Assembly (NCBI GenBank): GCA_964470515.1
Contig: CAYYDD010000012.1
Span: forward strand, 1 to 30,611
DNA: 30,611 nucleotides
Direction of reading: 5' to 3'
Origin: RGIG3009 sp964470515
GTDB taxonomy: Bacteria; Bacillota; Clostridia; Oscillospirales; Acutalibacteraceae
This document shows positions 7,567 through 13,981 of this stretch, piece by piece. Each line of letters starts with the position of its first letter. Within the stretch, counting starts at the first letter, position 1. The position numbers and the translations under genes were made by a program. The notes under the pieces were generated by a model. It made no database searches. It worked only from the letters and a program-made list of their open reading frames with translations, and was not told the origin of the DNA.

Positions 7567-8778
7567 ATGAATCTCTTGAACAAGAAAACCGTGGAAGATT
7601 TGAAAGTACAGGGTAAGCGCGTTCTGGTGCGCTGCGATTTCAACGTGCCGCTGAAGAACGGTGTCATCACGGATGAAAACCGCATCGTGGCCGCTCTGCC
7701 CACCATCCGGTATCTGCTGGATCAGGGCGCGAAGATCATTCTCTGCTCTCACCTCGGCAAGCCGAAGGGCGAGCCAAAGCCCGAGCTGTCGCTGGCTCCC
7801 GTGGCTGTCCGTCTGGCGGAAAAGCTGGGGTGTCCAGTCGTGTTCGCTGCTGACGATACCGTCGTAGGCGAGAACGCAAAGAAGGCCGTTGCCGAAATGA
7901 AAGACGGCGACGTCGTTCTGCTGCAGAACACCCGTTATCGCGCGGAAGAGACCAAGAATGGCGAGGCGTTCTCCCGTGAGCTGGCTTCGCTGGCCGATCT
8001 GTTTGTGAACGATGCCTTCGGTGCCGCGCACCGGGCGCACTGCTCCACCGTGGGCGTGGCTTCCTACGTGGAGGAATCCGCCAACGGTTACCTGATGGCG
8101 AAGGAGATCCAGTTTCTCGGCAACGCCGTGGAGGATCCGGTCCGTCCGTTTGTCACCATTCTGGGCGGCGCGAAGGTCGCCGATAAGCTGAACGTTATCG
8201 AGAACCTGCTCAATAAGGCCGACACCCTCATCATCGGCGGCGGTATGGCGTATACTTTCCTCGCTGCGAAGGGCTACACCGTCGGCACCTCGTTGCTGGA
8301 CAGTGAAAAGATCGACTACTGCCGCGAGATGCTCGCCCGTGCTGAGGCGAAGGGCGTCAAGCTGCTCCTGCCGGTGGACTGCAAGATCGCGAAGGCGTTC
8401 CCCAATCCCATTGACGGTCCCATCGACGTGGAGGTCGTGGCTGCGGATGCCATGCCGGCCGACAAGATGGGTCTGGATATCGGCCCGAAGACGGCTGAGC
8501 TGTTCGCTACCGAAGTGAAGAATGCCAAGACGGTCGTGTGGAACGGCCCGATGGGCGTGTTCGAAAACCCGACCCTCGCCGAGGGCACCATCGCGGTGGC
8601 GAAGGCACTGGCGGAGACGGATGCTACCACCATCATCGGCGGTGGCGATTCTGCAGCGGCTGTCAACACACTGGGCTACGGCGATAAGATGAGCCACATC
8701 TCCACCGGCGGCGGTGCTTCGCTGGAGTTCCTGGAGGGCAAAGAGCTTCCGGGTATCGTGGCTATGAGCGATAAATAA
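7567..8778 (+). CDS. pgk: Phosphoglycerate kinase
   Basis: A 403-aa cytoplasmic glycolytic enzyme that transfers the acyl phosphate of 1,3-bisphosphoglycerate to ADP. The N-terminal substrate domain has VLVRCDFNVPLKNG and LCSHLGKPKG. LLQNTRYRAEETKN, FVNDAFGAAHRAHCSTVG, ILGGAKVADKLNVIENLL, VVWNGPMGVFE and the C-terminal nucleotide loop IIGGGDSAAAVN all match the family, and length is normal. The frame is open upstream, but ATG 7567 is the start: AAAGGGGA lies 7 bases before it and the protein then begins at the conserved MNLLNKKTVEDL. It is the first gene of pgk-tpiA-gpmI; no gap gene is adjacent. Confidence 0.97.
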   Translation: MNLLNKKTVEDLKVQGKRVLVRCDFNVPLKNGVITDENRIVAALPTIRYLLDQGAKIILCSHLGKPKGEPKPELSLAPVAVRLAEKLGCPVVFAADDTVVGENAKKAVAEMKDGDVVLLQNTRYRAEETKNGEAFSRELASLADLFVNDAFGAAHRAHCSTVGVASYVEESANGYLMAKEIQFLGNAVEDPVRPFVTILGGAKVADKLNVIENLLNKADTLIIGGGMAYTFLAAKGYTVGTSLLDSEKIDYCREMLARAEAKGVKLLLPVDCKIAKAFPNPIDGPIDVEVVAADAMPADKMGLDIGPKTAELFATEVKNAKTVVWNGPMGVFENPTLAEGTIAVAKALAETDATTIIGGGDSAAAVNTLGYGDKMSHISTGGGASLEFLEGKELPGIVAMSDK

Positions 8779-9047
8779 CCACAACGGGCGCATTCGAGCC
8801 CGCCTAAAACGGCGGCTTTGAGACACTTTGTGGTTTGTTATCATCGCAAGGCGCAAACCTTGCTTCTTCTGCCGCACCCCAAATCATTCCCCAATCCGTC
8901 CGTTTTTAGGTCGGAGAATTTACTTTGAGGGAAATGGTGTGTGTGCAAGACAAAAACGCAATAAATCCTGTCGGATTTATGAGTATTTTAACGCAGCAGA
9001 CGCAACGTTTCCCCAAAGTAAATCGGGTTCGAGTGCGCCGGTTGTGG
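8779..9047 (+). ncRNA. Putative structured RNA filling the pgk-tpiA gap (no family recognised)
   Basis: The gap has no ORF but folds from end to end. P1 pairs 8779-8802 with 9024-9047 (24 positions: 21 Watson-Crick, 2 G-U wobbles, 1 G-G mismatch). P2 begins on the next base: CCTAAAACGG (8803-8812) with CCGTTTTTAGG (8900-8910), one bulged U. After a 7-nt linker, P5 pairs 8918-8934 with 9008-9023 (16 bp, A8928 bulged) and its 3' strand abuts P1. This is a closed three-way junction. Inside P2 are GCGGC/GCCGC (8812-8816 with 8871-8875) and GCAAGG/CCTTGC (8846-8851 with 8858-8863). Inside P5 is ATAAATCC/GGATTTAT (8961-8968 with 8973-8980; TGTC loop). P1 starts right after the pgk stop and ends one base before TTAAGGAG of tpiA. 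A MITE-like insertion is the main alternative. Confidence 0.6.
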
Positions 9048-9063
9048 TTAAGGAGTGTTAACA

Positions 9064-9816
9064 ATGGGTAAGTATGTTATCGCAGGCAACTGGAAAATGA
9101 ATAAGACTCCCGCCGAGGCGACCGAGCTGATCGAGGCTATCAAGCCTTTGGTCGCGGATGCCGCGTGCGACGTGGTCGTGGGTGTTCCGTTTGTGGATCT
9201 GCCCGCCGCGCTGGAGGTTGTCAAGGGCAGCAAGATCGGTGTTGCCGCGCAGAACTGCCACTGGGAGAAGTCGGGTGCCTACACCGGTGAGATCTCTGCG
9301 GAAATGCTGAAGGCGATGGGTGTCGGCTACGTCATCCTCGGCCACAGCGAGCGCCGTCAGTATTTCGGCGAGACCGACGTGACGGTGCAGAAGCGTGTGC
9401 GCGCCGCGCTGGATGCGGGTCTGACCGTCATTCTGTGTGTAGGTGAGTATCTGGAGCAGCGTGAGCAGGGCGTGACCGGTGAGGTCGTCGCTATGCAGAC
9501 CAAGATCGCGCTGGGCGGCGTGTCCGAGGAAGATCTCAGCCGTATCATTATCGCGTATGAGCCCGTGTGGGCCATCGGTACCGGCCGCACCGCCACCGCC
9601 GAGCAGGCGAACGAAGTGTGCGCCCTCATCCGCGGCGTGGCGTTCGAGCTGTACTCCGAGCCCGCTGCTACAGCACTCACCATTCAGTACGGCGGATCGA
9701 TGAACGCTGGCAACGCGGCAGAGCTGCTGGCTCAGCCCGACGTGGACGGCGGCCTCATCGGCGGCGCTTCACTGAAGCCCGCGGATTTCGCCACCATCGT
9801 CGCTGCTGCAAAATAA
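9064..9816 (+). CDS. tpiA: Triosephosphate isomerase
   Basis: A 250-aa TIM-barrel enzyme interconverting dihydroxyacetone phosphate and glyceraldehyde 3-phosphate. Catalytic Lys lies in AGNWKMNK (residues 8-15), the electrophilic His in LGHSERRQYFGE, and the base Glu in AYEPVWAIGTG; the phosphate loop YGGSMNAGNAAEL and GLIGGASLKP close the site. An upstream in-frame GTG at 9055 would add three residues, but TTAAGGAG (9048-9055) covers it and stands 8 bases before ATG 9064, which fixes the start. It follows the putative structured RNA and precedes gpmI by 72 bases. Confidence 0.97.
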   Translation: MGKYVIAGNWKMNKTPAEATELIEAIKPLVADAACDVVVGVPFVDLPAALEVVKGSKIGVAAQNCHWEKSGAYTGEISAEMLKAMGVGYVILGHSERRQYFGETDVTVQKRVRAALDAGLTVILCVGEYLEQREQGVTGEVVAMQTKIALGGVSEEDLSRIIIAYEPVWAIGTGRTATAEQANEVCALIRGVAFELYSEPAATALTIQYGGSMNAGNAAELLAQPDVDGGLIGGASLKPADFATIVAAAK

Positions 9817-9836
9817 GTCGAAATTGAGTATTGCGA

Positions 9837-9860
9837 GCGCAGGATCTTCGGGTCTTGCGC
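9837..9860 (+). other. UUCG-capped hairpin between tpiA and gpmI
   Basis: A 10-bp stem, GCGCAGGATC (9837-9846) with GGTCTTGCGC (9851-9860), has two G-U wobbles and a C(TTCG)G tetraloop, which is exceptionally stable in RNA. No T run follows, so it is not a standard terminator. It could be a processing or mRNA-stability element separating tpiA from gpmI. Confidence 0.6.
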
Positions 9861-9888
9861 CCGTTTCGTGTGAAAGGATGATTTTCGG

Positions 9889-11400
9889 ATGAAAAAACCG
9901 TTGGCTCTCATCATTATGGACGGCTTCGGTCTGGATCAAAACACCGACGGCAACGCCATTCACGCCGCCGCCACACCCAACCTGACCCGTCTGTTTGCGG
10001 AAAATCCGTTTACCGCTATCGGTGCGTCGGGTATGGATGTCGGCCTGCCGGACGGCCAGATGGGCAACAGCGAGGTCGGTCACACCAACATCGGTGCCGG
10101 TCGCGTGGTGTATCAGGAGCTGACCCGTATCACCAAGTCCATTCAGGACGGTGATTTCGTGAAAAACGAGGCGCTGTGTGCAGCAATGGACAATGCCAAG
10201 GGCACCGCACTGCACCTGATCGGCCTGCTGTCGGACGGTGGTGTTCACAGTCATCTGGCACATTTGTTCGGCCTGCTGGATATGGCCAAGGCGAGCGGTG
10301 TCAAGAACGTATTCGTGCACTGCCTGATGGACGGCCGCGACGTGCCGCCCACCTCGGGTAAGGATTTCGTCGCCGCCTTGCAGGAGAAGCTGACGACGAA
10401 CGGCGTGGGCCGTATCGCCACGGTGATGGGACGCTACTACGCGATGGATCGCGACAACCGCTGGGAGCGCGTGGAGAAGGCCTACGCCGCGATGGTGTAC
10501 GGCGAGGGTGAGCAGAACGCGGATGCCGTGGCCGCGATGGCCGCGTCGTATGAAGCCGGTATTACCGACGAATTTGTCGTTCCCACCGTGTGCGATACCA
10601 ATGGCAAAATCAAGGCCGGCGACAGTATCGTGTTCTTCAACTTCCGCCCCGACCGTGCGCGTGAGATCACCCGCACGTTTGTTGACCCGGACTTCAGCGG
10701 CTTTGAGCGTCGCTTCGGCTTTTTCCCTCTGACATACGTGTGTATGACGCAGTACGACGCGACGATGCCGAACGTGCAGGTCGCGTTCAAGCCGCAGTCG
10801 CTCGGCAATACGCTGGGTGAGTATCTCGGCAAAAAGGAAATGACCCAGCTGCGTATCGCCGAGACCGAGAAATACGCTCACGTGACGTTCTTCTTCAACG
10901 GCGGTGTCGAGCGTGAGTTCCCGGGCGAGGATCGCGTGCTCATCAACTCTCCCAAGGTCGCGACATACGATCTGCAGCCGGAAATGAGTGCCTATCCCGT
11001 GTGTGACGCGGTGGTCGAGCGCATCCGCTCCGGCAAGTACGACGTTATCATACTGAACTACGCCAACTGCGATATGGTGGGTCACACCGGCGTGTTTGAT
11101 GCGGCGAAGGCCGCTGTCGAAGCGGTGGATACCTGCGTCGGCAAGACGGTGGAGGCCGTGCTGGAAATGGGCGGCGTGGCACTCATCACCGCTGACCACG
11201 GCAACGCCGACCGTATGACGGAGGCGGATGGCTCGCCGTTCACAGCGCACACCACCAACCCCGTTCCGTTCTGTGTCGTCGGTCACGATTGCACGTTGCG
11301 TAAGGGCGGCCGTCTGTGCGACATTGCCCCCACGATGCTGGAGATCCTGAAGCTTGAGCAACCCGCCGAAATGGACGGCACCAGCCTGATCGCACATTAA
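9889..11400 (+). CDS. gpmI: 2,3-bisphosphoglycerate-independent phosphoglycerate mutase
   Basis: A 503-aa metalloenzyme of the alkaline-phosphatase superfamily that interconverts 3- and 2-phosphoglycerate. LIIMDGFGL gives the first metal Asp, and MGNSEVGHTNIGAGR the phosphoserine nucleophile (Ser in NSEVGH). HLIGLLSDGGVHSH, HCLMDGRDVPPTSG, FFNFRPDRAREITR, NYANCDMVGHTG and ITADHGNADRM supply the remaining substrate and Mn contacts. Length is typical. The start is ATG 9889; the nearest Shine-Dalgarno (AAAGGA, about 9872-9877) is rather far, so initiation may be modest. It is the last gene of the glycolytic cluster and is followed by a terminator at 11494. Confidence 0.96.
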   Translation: MKKPLALIIMDGFGLDQNTDGNAIHAAATPNLTRLFAENPFTAIGASGMDVGLPDGQMGNSEVGHTNIGAGRVVYQELTRITKSIQDGDFVKNEALCAAMDNAKGTALHLIGLLSDGGVHSHLAHLFGLLDMAKASGVKNVFVHCLMDGRDVPPTSGKDFVAALQEKLTTNGVGRIATVMGRYYAMDRDNRWERVEKAYAAMVYGEGEQNADAVAAMAASYEAGITDEFVVPTVCDTNGKIKAGDSIVFFNFRPDRAREITRTFVDPDFSGFERRFGFFPLTYVCMTQYDATMPNVQVAFKPQSLGNTLGEYLGKKEMTQLRIAETEKYAHVTFFFNGGVEREFPGEDRVLINSPKVATYDLQPEMSAYPVCDAVVERIRSGKYDVIILNYANCDMVGHTGVFDAAKAAVEAVDTCVGKTVEAVLEMGGVALITADHGNADRMTEADGSPFTAHTTNPVPFCVVGHDCTLRKGGRLCDIAPTMLEILKLEQPAEMDGTSLIAH

Positions 11401-11604
11401 AAATAGTAAAGCAAAAACGACCGAGGAAGCCCACGGGTGAATAAGGCAGTATTCTGAATTTATTACATCTGTGGCGTTGCAATGGGTAGAAACAAGGCTT
11501 TGGCTATAACGGTCAAAGCCTTTTCTATGCCTAAAAATCCGCACATTCGTCTCTTGAAAATATTTCGCTTATAATGAGATCAACAAAACAAAGGAGGTTT
11601 CATT
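11401..11604. other. Gap between gpmI and the TnpV module
   Basis: No coding potential. It contains a terminator at 11494-11526, and beyond it a TATAAT (11570-11575) that probably serves tnpV, though no good -35 is visible. The sequence turns AT-rich after about 11530, which probably marks the edge of the acquired segment. Confidence 0.5.
11494..11526 (+). terminator. Rho-independent terminator after gpmI
   Basis: AAGGCTTTG (11494-11502) pairs perfectly with CAAAGCCTT (11514-11522), followed by TTTTCT. It ends the pgk-tpiA-gpmI unit. Confidence 0.8.
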
Positions 11605-11976
11605 ATGAACACATTATTTGAAAAGAACGGCGGAAAATATGAAAAACAAGGCGATTACAGATTGCCTTGCATAGTTCTCCCGCAAGATGCAACTGAACAT
11701 ATTGGGGTGTGGGGAGAGCGTCACAGGCGGTTTCTTAAAACGCAACATAGGGTTAGGTATTATAACTTGCTGACGGCGGGAACGCTCGATAGCTACCTTG
11801 TCGATCTCGACCAAAGAGCCGAGAAAATGTTTGCTGACCTTGTGAAATCACTTGCTGAAAAAGAGGGCGTTACAGAAAATCTGAGAGCCGCCGCACCGAT
11901 GGAGTGGGTGCAGAAGATGAATAATATCCGTAACCGAGCCACCGAAATTGTTAACGCAGAGGTGGTTTACGCTTGA
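11605..11976 (+). CDS. tnpV: TnpV-type transposon-encoded protein
   Basis: A 123-aa protein whose pattern matches TnpV, a small protein of unknown role carried on Clostridial mobile elements. Matching stretches are YRLPCIVLPQDATEHIGVWG, RHRRFLKTQHRVRYYNLLT, a middle acidic helix and the end MEWVQKMNNIRNRATEIV. An excellent AAAGGAGGT site (about 11590-11598) precedes the ATG. AT content is higher than in the flanking glycolytic genes. No recombinase, mobilisation or resistance genes remain beside it, so this looks like a stranded fragment of a larger element. The downstream 57-aa ORF overlaps its stop, as is common in such modules. Confidence 0.85.
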   Translation: MNTLFEKNGGKYEKQGDYRLPCIVLPQDATEHIGVWGERHRRFLKTQHRVRYYNLLTAGTLDSYLVDLDQRAEKMFADLVKSLAEKEGVTENLRAAAPMEWVQKMNNIRNRATEIVNAEVVYA

Positions 11977-12146
11977 AAAAATATTACATCTACCTTTCGC
12001 CCGAACAACGCAATTTGATAATTGAGAGCCTTATCGCAAAGAAAAATACGCTTACGACGGCAGGCAAATATACAGACGGCGTTGACGATGTTCTGCTCAA
12101 AATTCTGCGGGCGAAAACGAAAAAAGTGCGTGTGATCTACGCATAA
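11973..12146 (+). CDS. Small TnpV-associated protein (57 aa), unknown function
   Basis: A short frame opening with TTG, which overlaps the tnpV stop (TTGA), and reading MKKYYIYLSPEQRNLIIESL, then a basic helix and VDDVLLKILRAKTKKVRV to a TAA at 12144-12146. A GAGGTGG lies about 9 bases upstream of the TTG. From memory, similar small proteins with the LSPEQ...YTDGVDDVL pattern accompany TnpV in Clostridial elements. No domain of known activity is visible. Overlap with tnpV, and the strong terminator 10 bases after its stop, support a real two-gene unit. The non-ATG start lowers certainty slightly. Confidence 0.65.
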   Translation: MKKYYIYLSPEQRNLIIESLIAKKNTLTTAGKYTDGVDDVLLKILRAKTKKVRVIYA

Positions 12147-12155
12147 GACATTGAA

Positions 12156-12204
12156 AAAGGCACAACCTTTGAACAAAAATCCGTTGGTTGTGCCTTTCTT
12201 TTTT
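12156..12204. terminator. Strong bidirectional terminator between the TnpV unit and the leftward accessory gene
   Basis: A perfect 12-bp stem, AAAGGCACAACC (12156-12167) with GGTTGTGCCTTT (12186-12197), is followed by CTTTTTT. The other strand also ends in a T run, so it can stop both converging transcripts. Confidence 0.93.
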
Positions 12205-12317
12205 GTGCTGCGGCTTTGCTCTGTATCATCTTAGCGAGCAGACCATTTGTGGATAGGTTTTCCACAAACGGTAAACCCGTTAGGGGTTGCCCCCTAAAAC
12301 CCACTCTTGCGGAAATA
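12205..12317. repeat. Noncoding segment with two perfect inverted repeats
   Basis: Two hairpins lie side by side: TTTGTGGA/TCCACAAA (12246-12253 with 12261-12268; 7-nt spacer) and TTAGGGG/CCCCTAA (12280-12286 with 12291-12297; TTGC loop). The first contains TGTGGATAG, one base off a consensus DnaA box. The pairing resembles end or transfer-origin sequences of mobile elements, but no specific element is recognised. Confidence 0.55.
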
Positions 12318-13430
12318 TTATTTAAGAGTTTCTAATTGATGCTTGATGGTTGCTTGTGAACTCTTGAGTTTTGAAATTTTATCATCCAAAACTGCAATTT
12401 CGTTGAACATTTCCATAATCTCTGTAGAGTCAGTTTTGAGAAAACCATTTGAAAAACCTTGCGGCATTTGGAAACGCTTCTCTTGCTCACCAAATCGAAT
12501 GTTAAGTAAATTACCATTATGGGCAACTACAACTCCCGATCCAAACACCTTATGCGTTACCTCAAGTCCTTTTGCTGAGAACTCATCATAATTTGCTCGT
12601 TCTTGCAATGCCTCATTTAATTCGGCGTTGATCTGTTCGAGATTGCTGTTGAGTTCTTCACGCTTAGCTTGTACCTGCTGTTCGTGGGTTTGAGCTTTTG
12701 ACCGTGTAGGTTTTACAATGGCAATATTATTGTAAAGATTATAGACAATGGCTGAGTAGATAATGTCGTAAGCAAGAATATGGTAATCATCGTCTGTCCA
12801 CATTTTATCTGTTAAACGGGCGTTATGAAGTTGAACAAGTTCCGGAGTTTCCTTTATAGCGGCAACAAGTTCATCACACATATCGTAATAGTTTTTAAGG
12901 CTAAAACTTTCGCCACTTCCGAAGTCTTTTCCATACTCCACGCAATACATAAACTCTTTTGCTTGTGTTGCCTTAAACATATAGTTTTTATCAGGTTCTA
13001 ACAGACACAAATAGAAAATGACTGTTCTCATATCTTGAGCGTATTTCCAAGAACCCTTGTAATAAATATTAAGCAGCTCATCAGCCTTTTCTAAGAATGC
13101 GTAGATCTTATCTTGACGTTTGTTTATATCGCCGTTGTCATCGACAAGTAAATCACGAAACATTTGCCTAATAGTTTCTGTAAGCTCAGGTTTTTCCGCT
13201 AATTTGACGATTCCGTTTGTCGGCTGAACAATACGATTGTTTATCAGGTTGTAAGTTTCTTTGACACACTCCTTAAACATAGCGGCAAAATCAGGTGCAT
13301 CAATATCCCAATGCTCCTGAAAATGCTTGACAGCTTCCCACTTATAATATTCCATATTAACTTCGTTATTTATGTAATCGAAGTTACCCACATAGTTTGA
13401 TATGAGTTTATTTAGATTTTCTCTATTCAT
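12318..13430 (-). CDS. Uncharacterised 370-aa protein with a coiled coil and a UvrD-C/Tudor-like segment
   Basis: I do not recognise this family. Residues 1-235 are mixed helical, rich in aromatic and acidic residues (YYKGSWKYAQDMRTVIFYLC; YNLYNNIAIVKPTRSK), with no catalytic motif evident. Residues about 245-290 form a probable coiled coil (many K, E, Q, L). Residues about 295-335 (VTHKVFGSGVVV, INIRFGEQEKRF-like) resemble the small beta-barrel found at the C-terminus of UvrD/PcrA helicases, a protein or nucleic-acid contact module. A second short coiled coil ends the protein. The start is ATG 13430 with AAGGA 9 bases upstream. It overlaps the stop of an upstream truncated gene by 8 bases, suggesting an original operon. 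The base composition is markedly AT-rich. Confidence 0.75.
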   Translation of the reverse strand: MNRENLNKLISNYVGNFDYINNEVNMEYYKWEAVKHFQEHWDIDAPDFAAMFKECVKETYNLINNRIVQPTNGIVKLAEKPELTETIRQMFRDLLVDDNGDINKRQDKIYAFLEKADELLNIYYKGSWKYAQDMRTVIFYLCLLEPDKNYMFKATQAKEFMYCVEYGKDFGSGESFSLKNYYDMCDELVAAIKETPELVQLHNARLTDKMWTDDDYHILAYDIIYSAIVYNLYNNIAIVKPTRSKAQTHEQQVQAKREELNSNLEQINAELNEALQERANYDEFSAKGLEVTHKVFGSGVVVAHNGNLLNIRFGEQEKRFQMPQGFSNGFLKTDSTEIMEMFNEIAVLDDKISKLKSSQATIKHQLETLK

Positions 13431-13632
13431 CAGTTTCCATCCTTATTTCGGCAATTATGTTAGACAAAGAAACGCTTAAATCAAACAGGTCAATAAACCT
13501 AATCCTTATGTTCGTTCCATCATTTGCGTAGAACTCAATATCTTTATTTTGCTCTACCTTTTCTGTTAAGGGGTAAAGCCATGTAACATTTTCAGAGTGA
13601 TACTTATTCTGATAACTCTCGGTCGTTTTTCT
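13423..13632 (-). pseudogene. C-terminal remnant of an unknown gene upstream of the 370-aa gene
   Basis: An open frame of about 69 codons, absent from simple ATG-based ORF lists, reads TESYQNKYHSENVTWLYPLT, then KDIEFYANDGTNIRIRFIDL and SLSNIIAEIRMETDE before TAG (13423-13425). It has a protein-like composition and its stop overlaps the start of the 370-aa gene (ATGAATAG), a classic operon junction. It has no start codon or ribosome binding site; its 5' end abuts the transposase remnant. It looks like the tail of a partner gene cut by that insertion. The family is not recognised. Confidence 0.6.
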
Positions 13633-13796
13633 TTACCCTTTTAACGGATTGTTTTCGATGTCTCCCAAATCTCCGAATAGTCGTTTTCTCCGCGTACAAT
13701 ACGATCGTAGTAAGCTTTTTGCCGTATTTTTTTATGAAACGGTGGGAGAAAGCTCAGTTTTATATACCGTACGTATTCGTTTGTCACCCTTATTTT
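13633..13796 (-). pseudogene. Decayed REP-associated (Y1/IS200-like) transposase C-terminus
   Basis: The minus strand encodes VTNEYVRYIKLSFLPPF, then HKKIRQKAYYDRIVRGENDY and SEIW. After a one-base shift (near 13663) it reads DIENNPLKG and stops at 13633-13635. The pattern KAYYDRIVRGENDY-x-EIW-x-IENNPLKG is the conserved end of REP-associated Y1 transposases (compare Q-[KR]-S-[FY]-Y-D-H-I-I-R-x-E-x-D-Y ... NP). The catalytic HUH and Tyr regions are missing, and the shift confirms decay. A REP-like palindrome lies 23 bp away, as expected for this family. Confidence 0.7.
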
Positions 13797-13818
13797 TTAA
13801 ACCATTGAATGATATCAG

Positions 13819-13848
13819 GTAGGGAACGACACGCAGGTCGTTCCCTAC
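13819..13848. repeat. REP-like palindrome
   Basis: A perfect 12-bp inverted repeat, GTAGGGAACGAC (13819-13830) and GTCGTTCCCTAC (13837-13848), with loop ACGCAG. No T run follows, so it is not a terminator. The GTAGGG stem end and its position beside a Y1 transposase remnant fit a REP element mobilised by that transposase. Confidence 0.7.
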
Positions 13849-13981
13849 GGTATCTCTTTCAATCCCGAAAACCTGTTGTCGATCCTGAACGCACAAGTTA
13901 ATAAAATATGCATCCGGAAGGCTGTAATCGTAATCCTTTCATCTTGTCGGTTTTCTATTCGGTATATCCACAAACGGTACC
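13849..13981. other. Noncoding stretch downstream of mnmE
   Basis: No ORF, terminator or promoter can be supported. It ends with a 13-bp sequence, TCCACAAACGGTA (13967-13979), that is repeated exactly at 12261-12273, so the accessory segment between may once have been inserted here. Confidence 0.4.

Noticed and set aside
8846..8870. GCAAGG-CCTTGC hairpin followed by TTCTTCT as a pgk terminator
   Set aside because: The T tract is interrupted, and the hairpin lies inside the larger fold; it may cause some pausing, but termination is not supported.
6856..8877. A 673-codon open frame on the minus strand across the carboxypeptidase-like gene and pgk
   Set aside because: It is antisense to two well-supported genes, has His/Arg/Gln-rich shadow composition, no ribosome binding site and no recognisable domain.
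8917..9023. A 107-bp MITE bounded by AATTTACTTTG-type inverted ends
   Set aside because: There is no convincing target duplication, and the ends abut a second, outer stem in a regular junction, which fits an RNA fold better. Not fully excluded.
9024..9040. GGGTTCGAGTGCGCC resembles a tRNA T-arm
   Set aside because: The stem bases do not pair locally, no acceptor or anticodon arm fits around it, and it is instead fully complementary to 8787-8801.
9769..11544. A 591-codon minus-strand frame over gpmI
   Set aside because: Antisense shadow of a GC-rich, codon-biased gene; no family resemblance.
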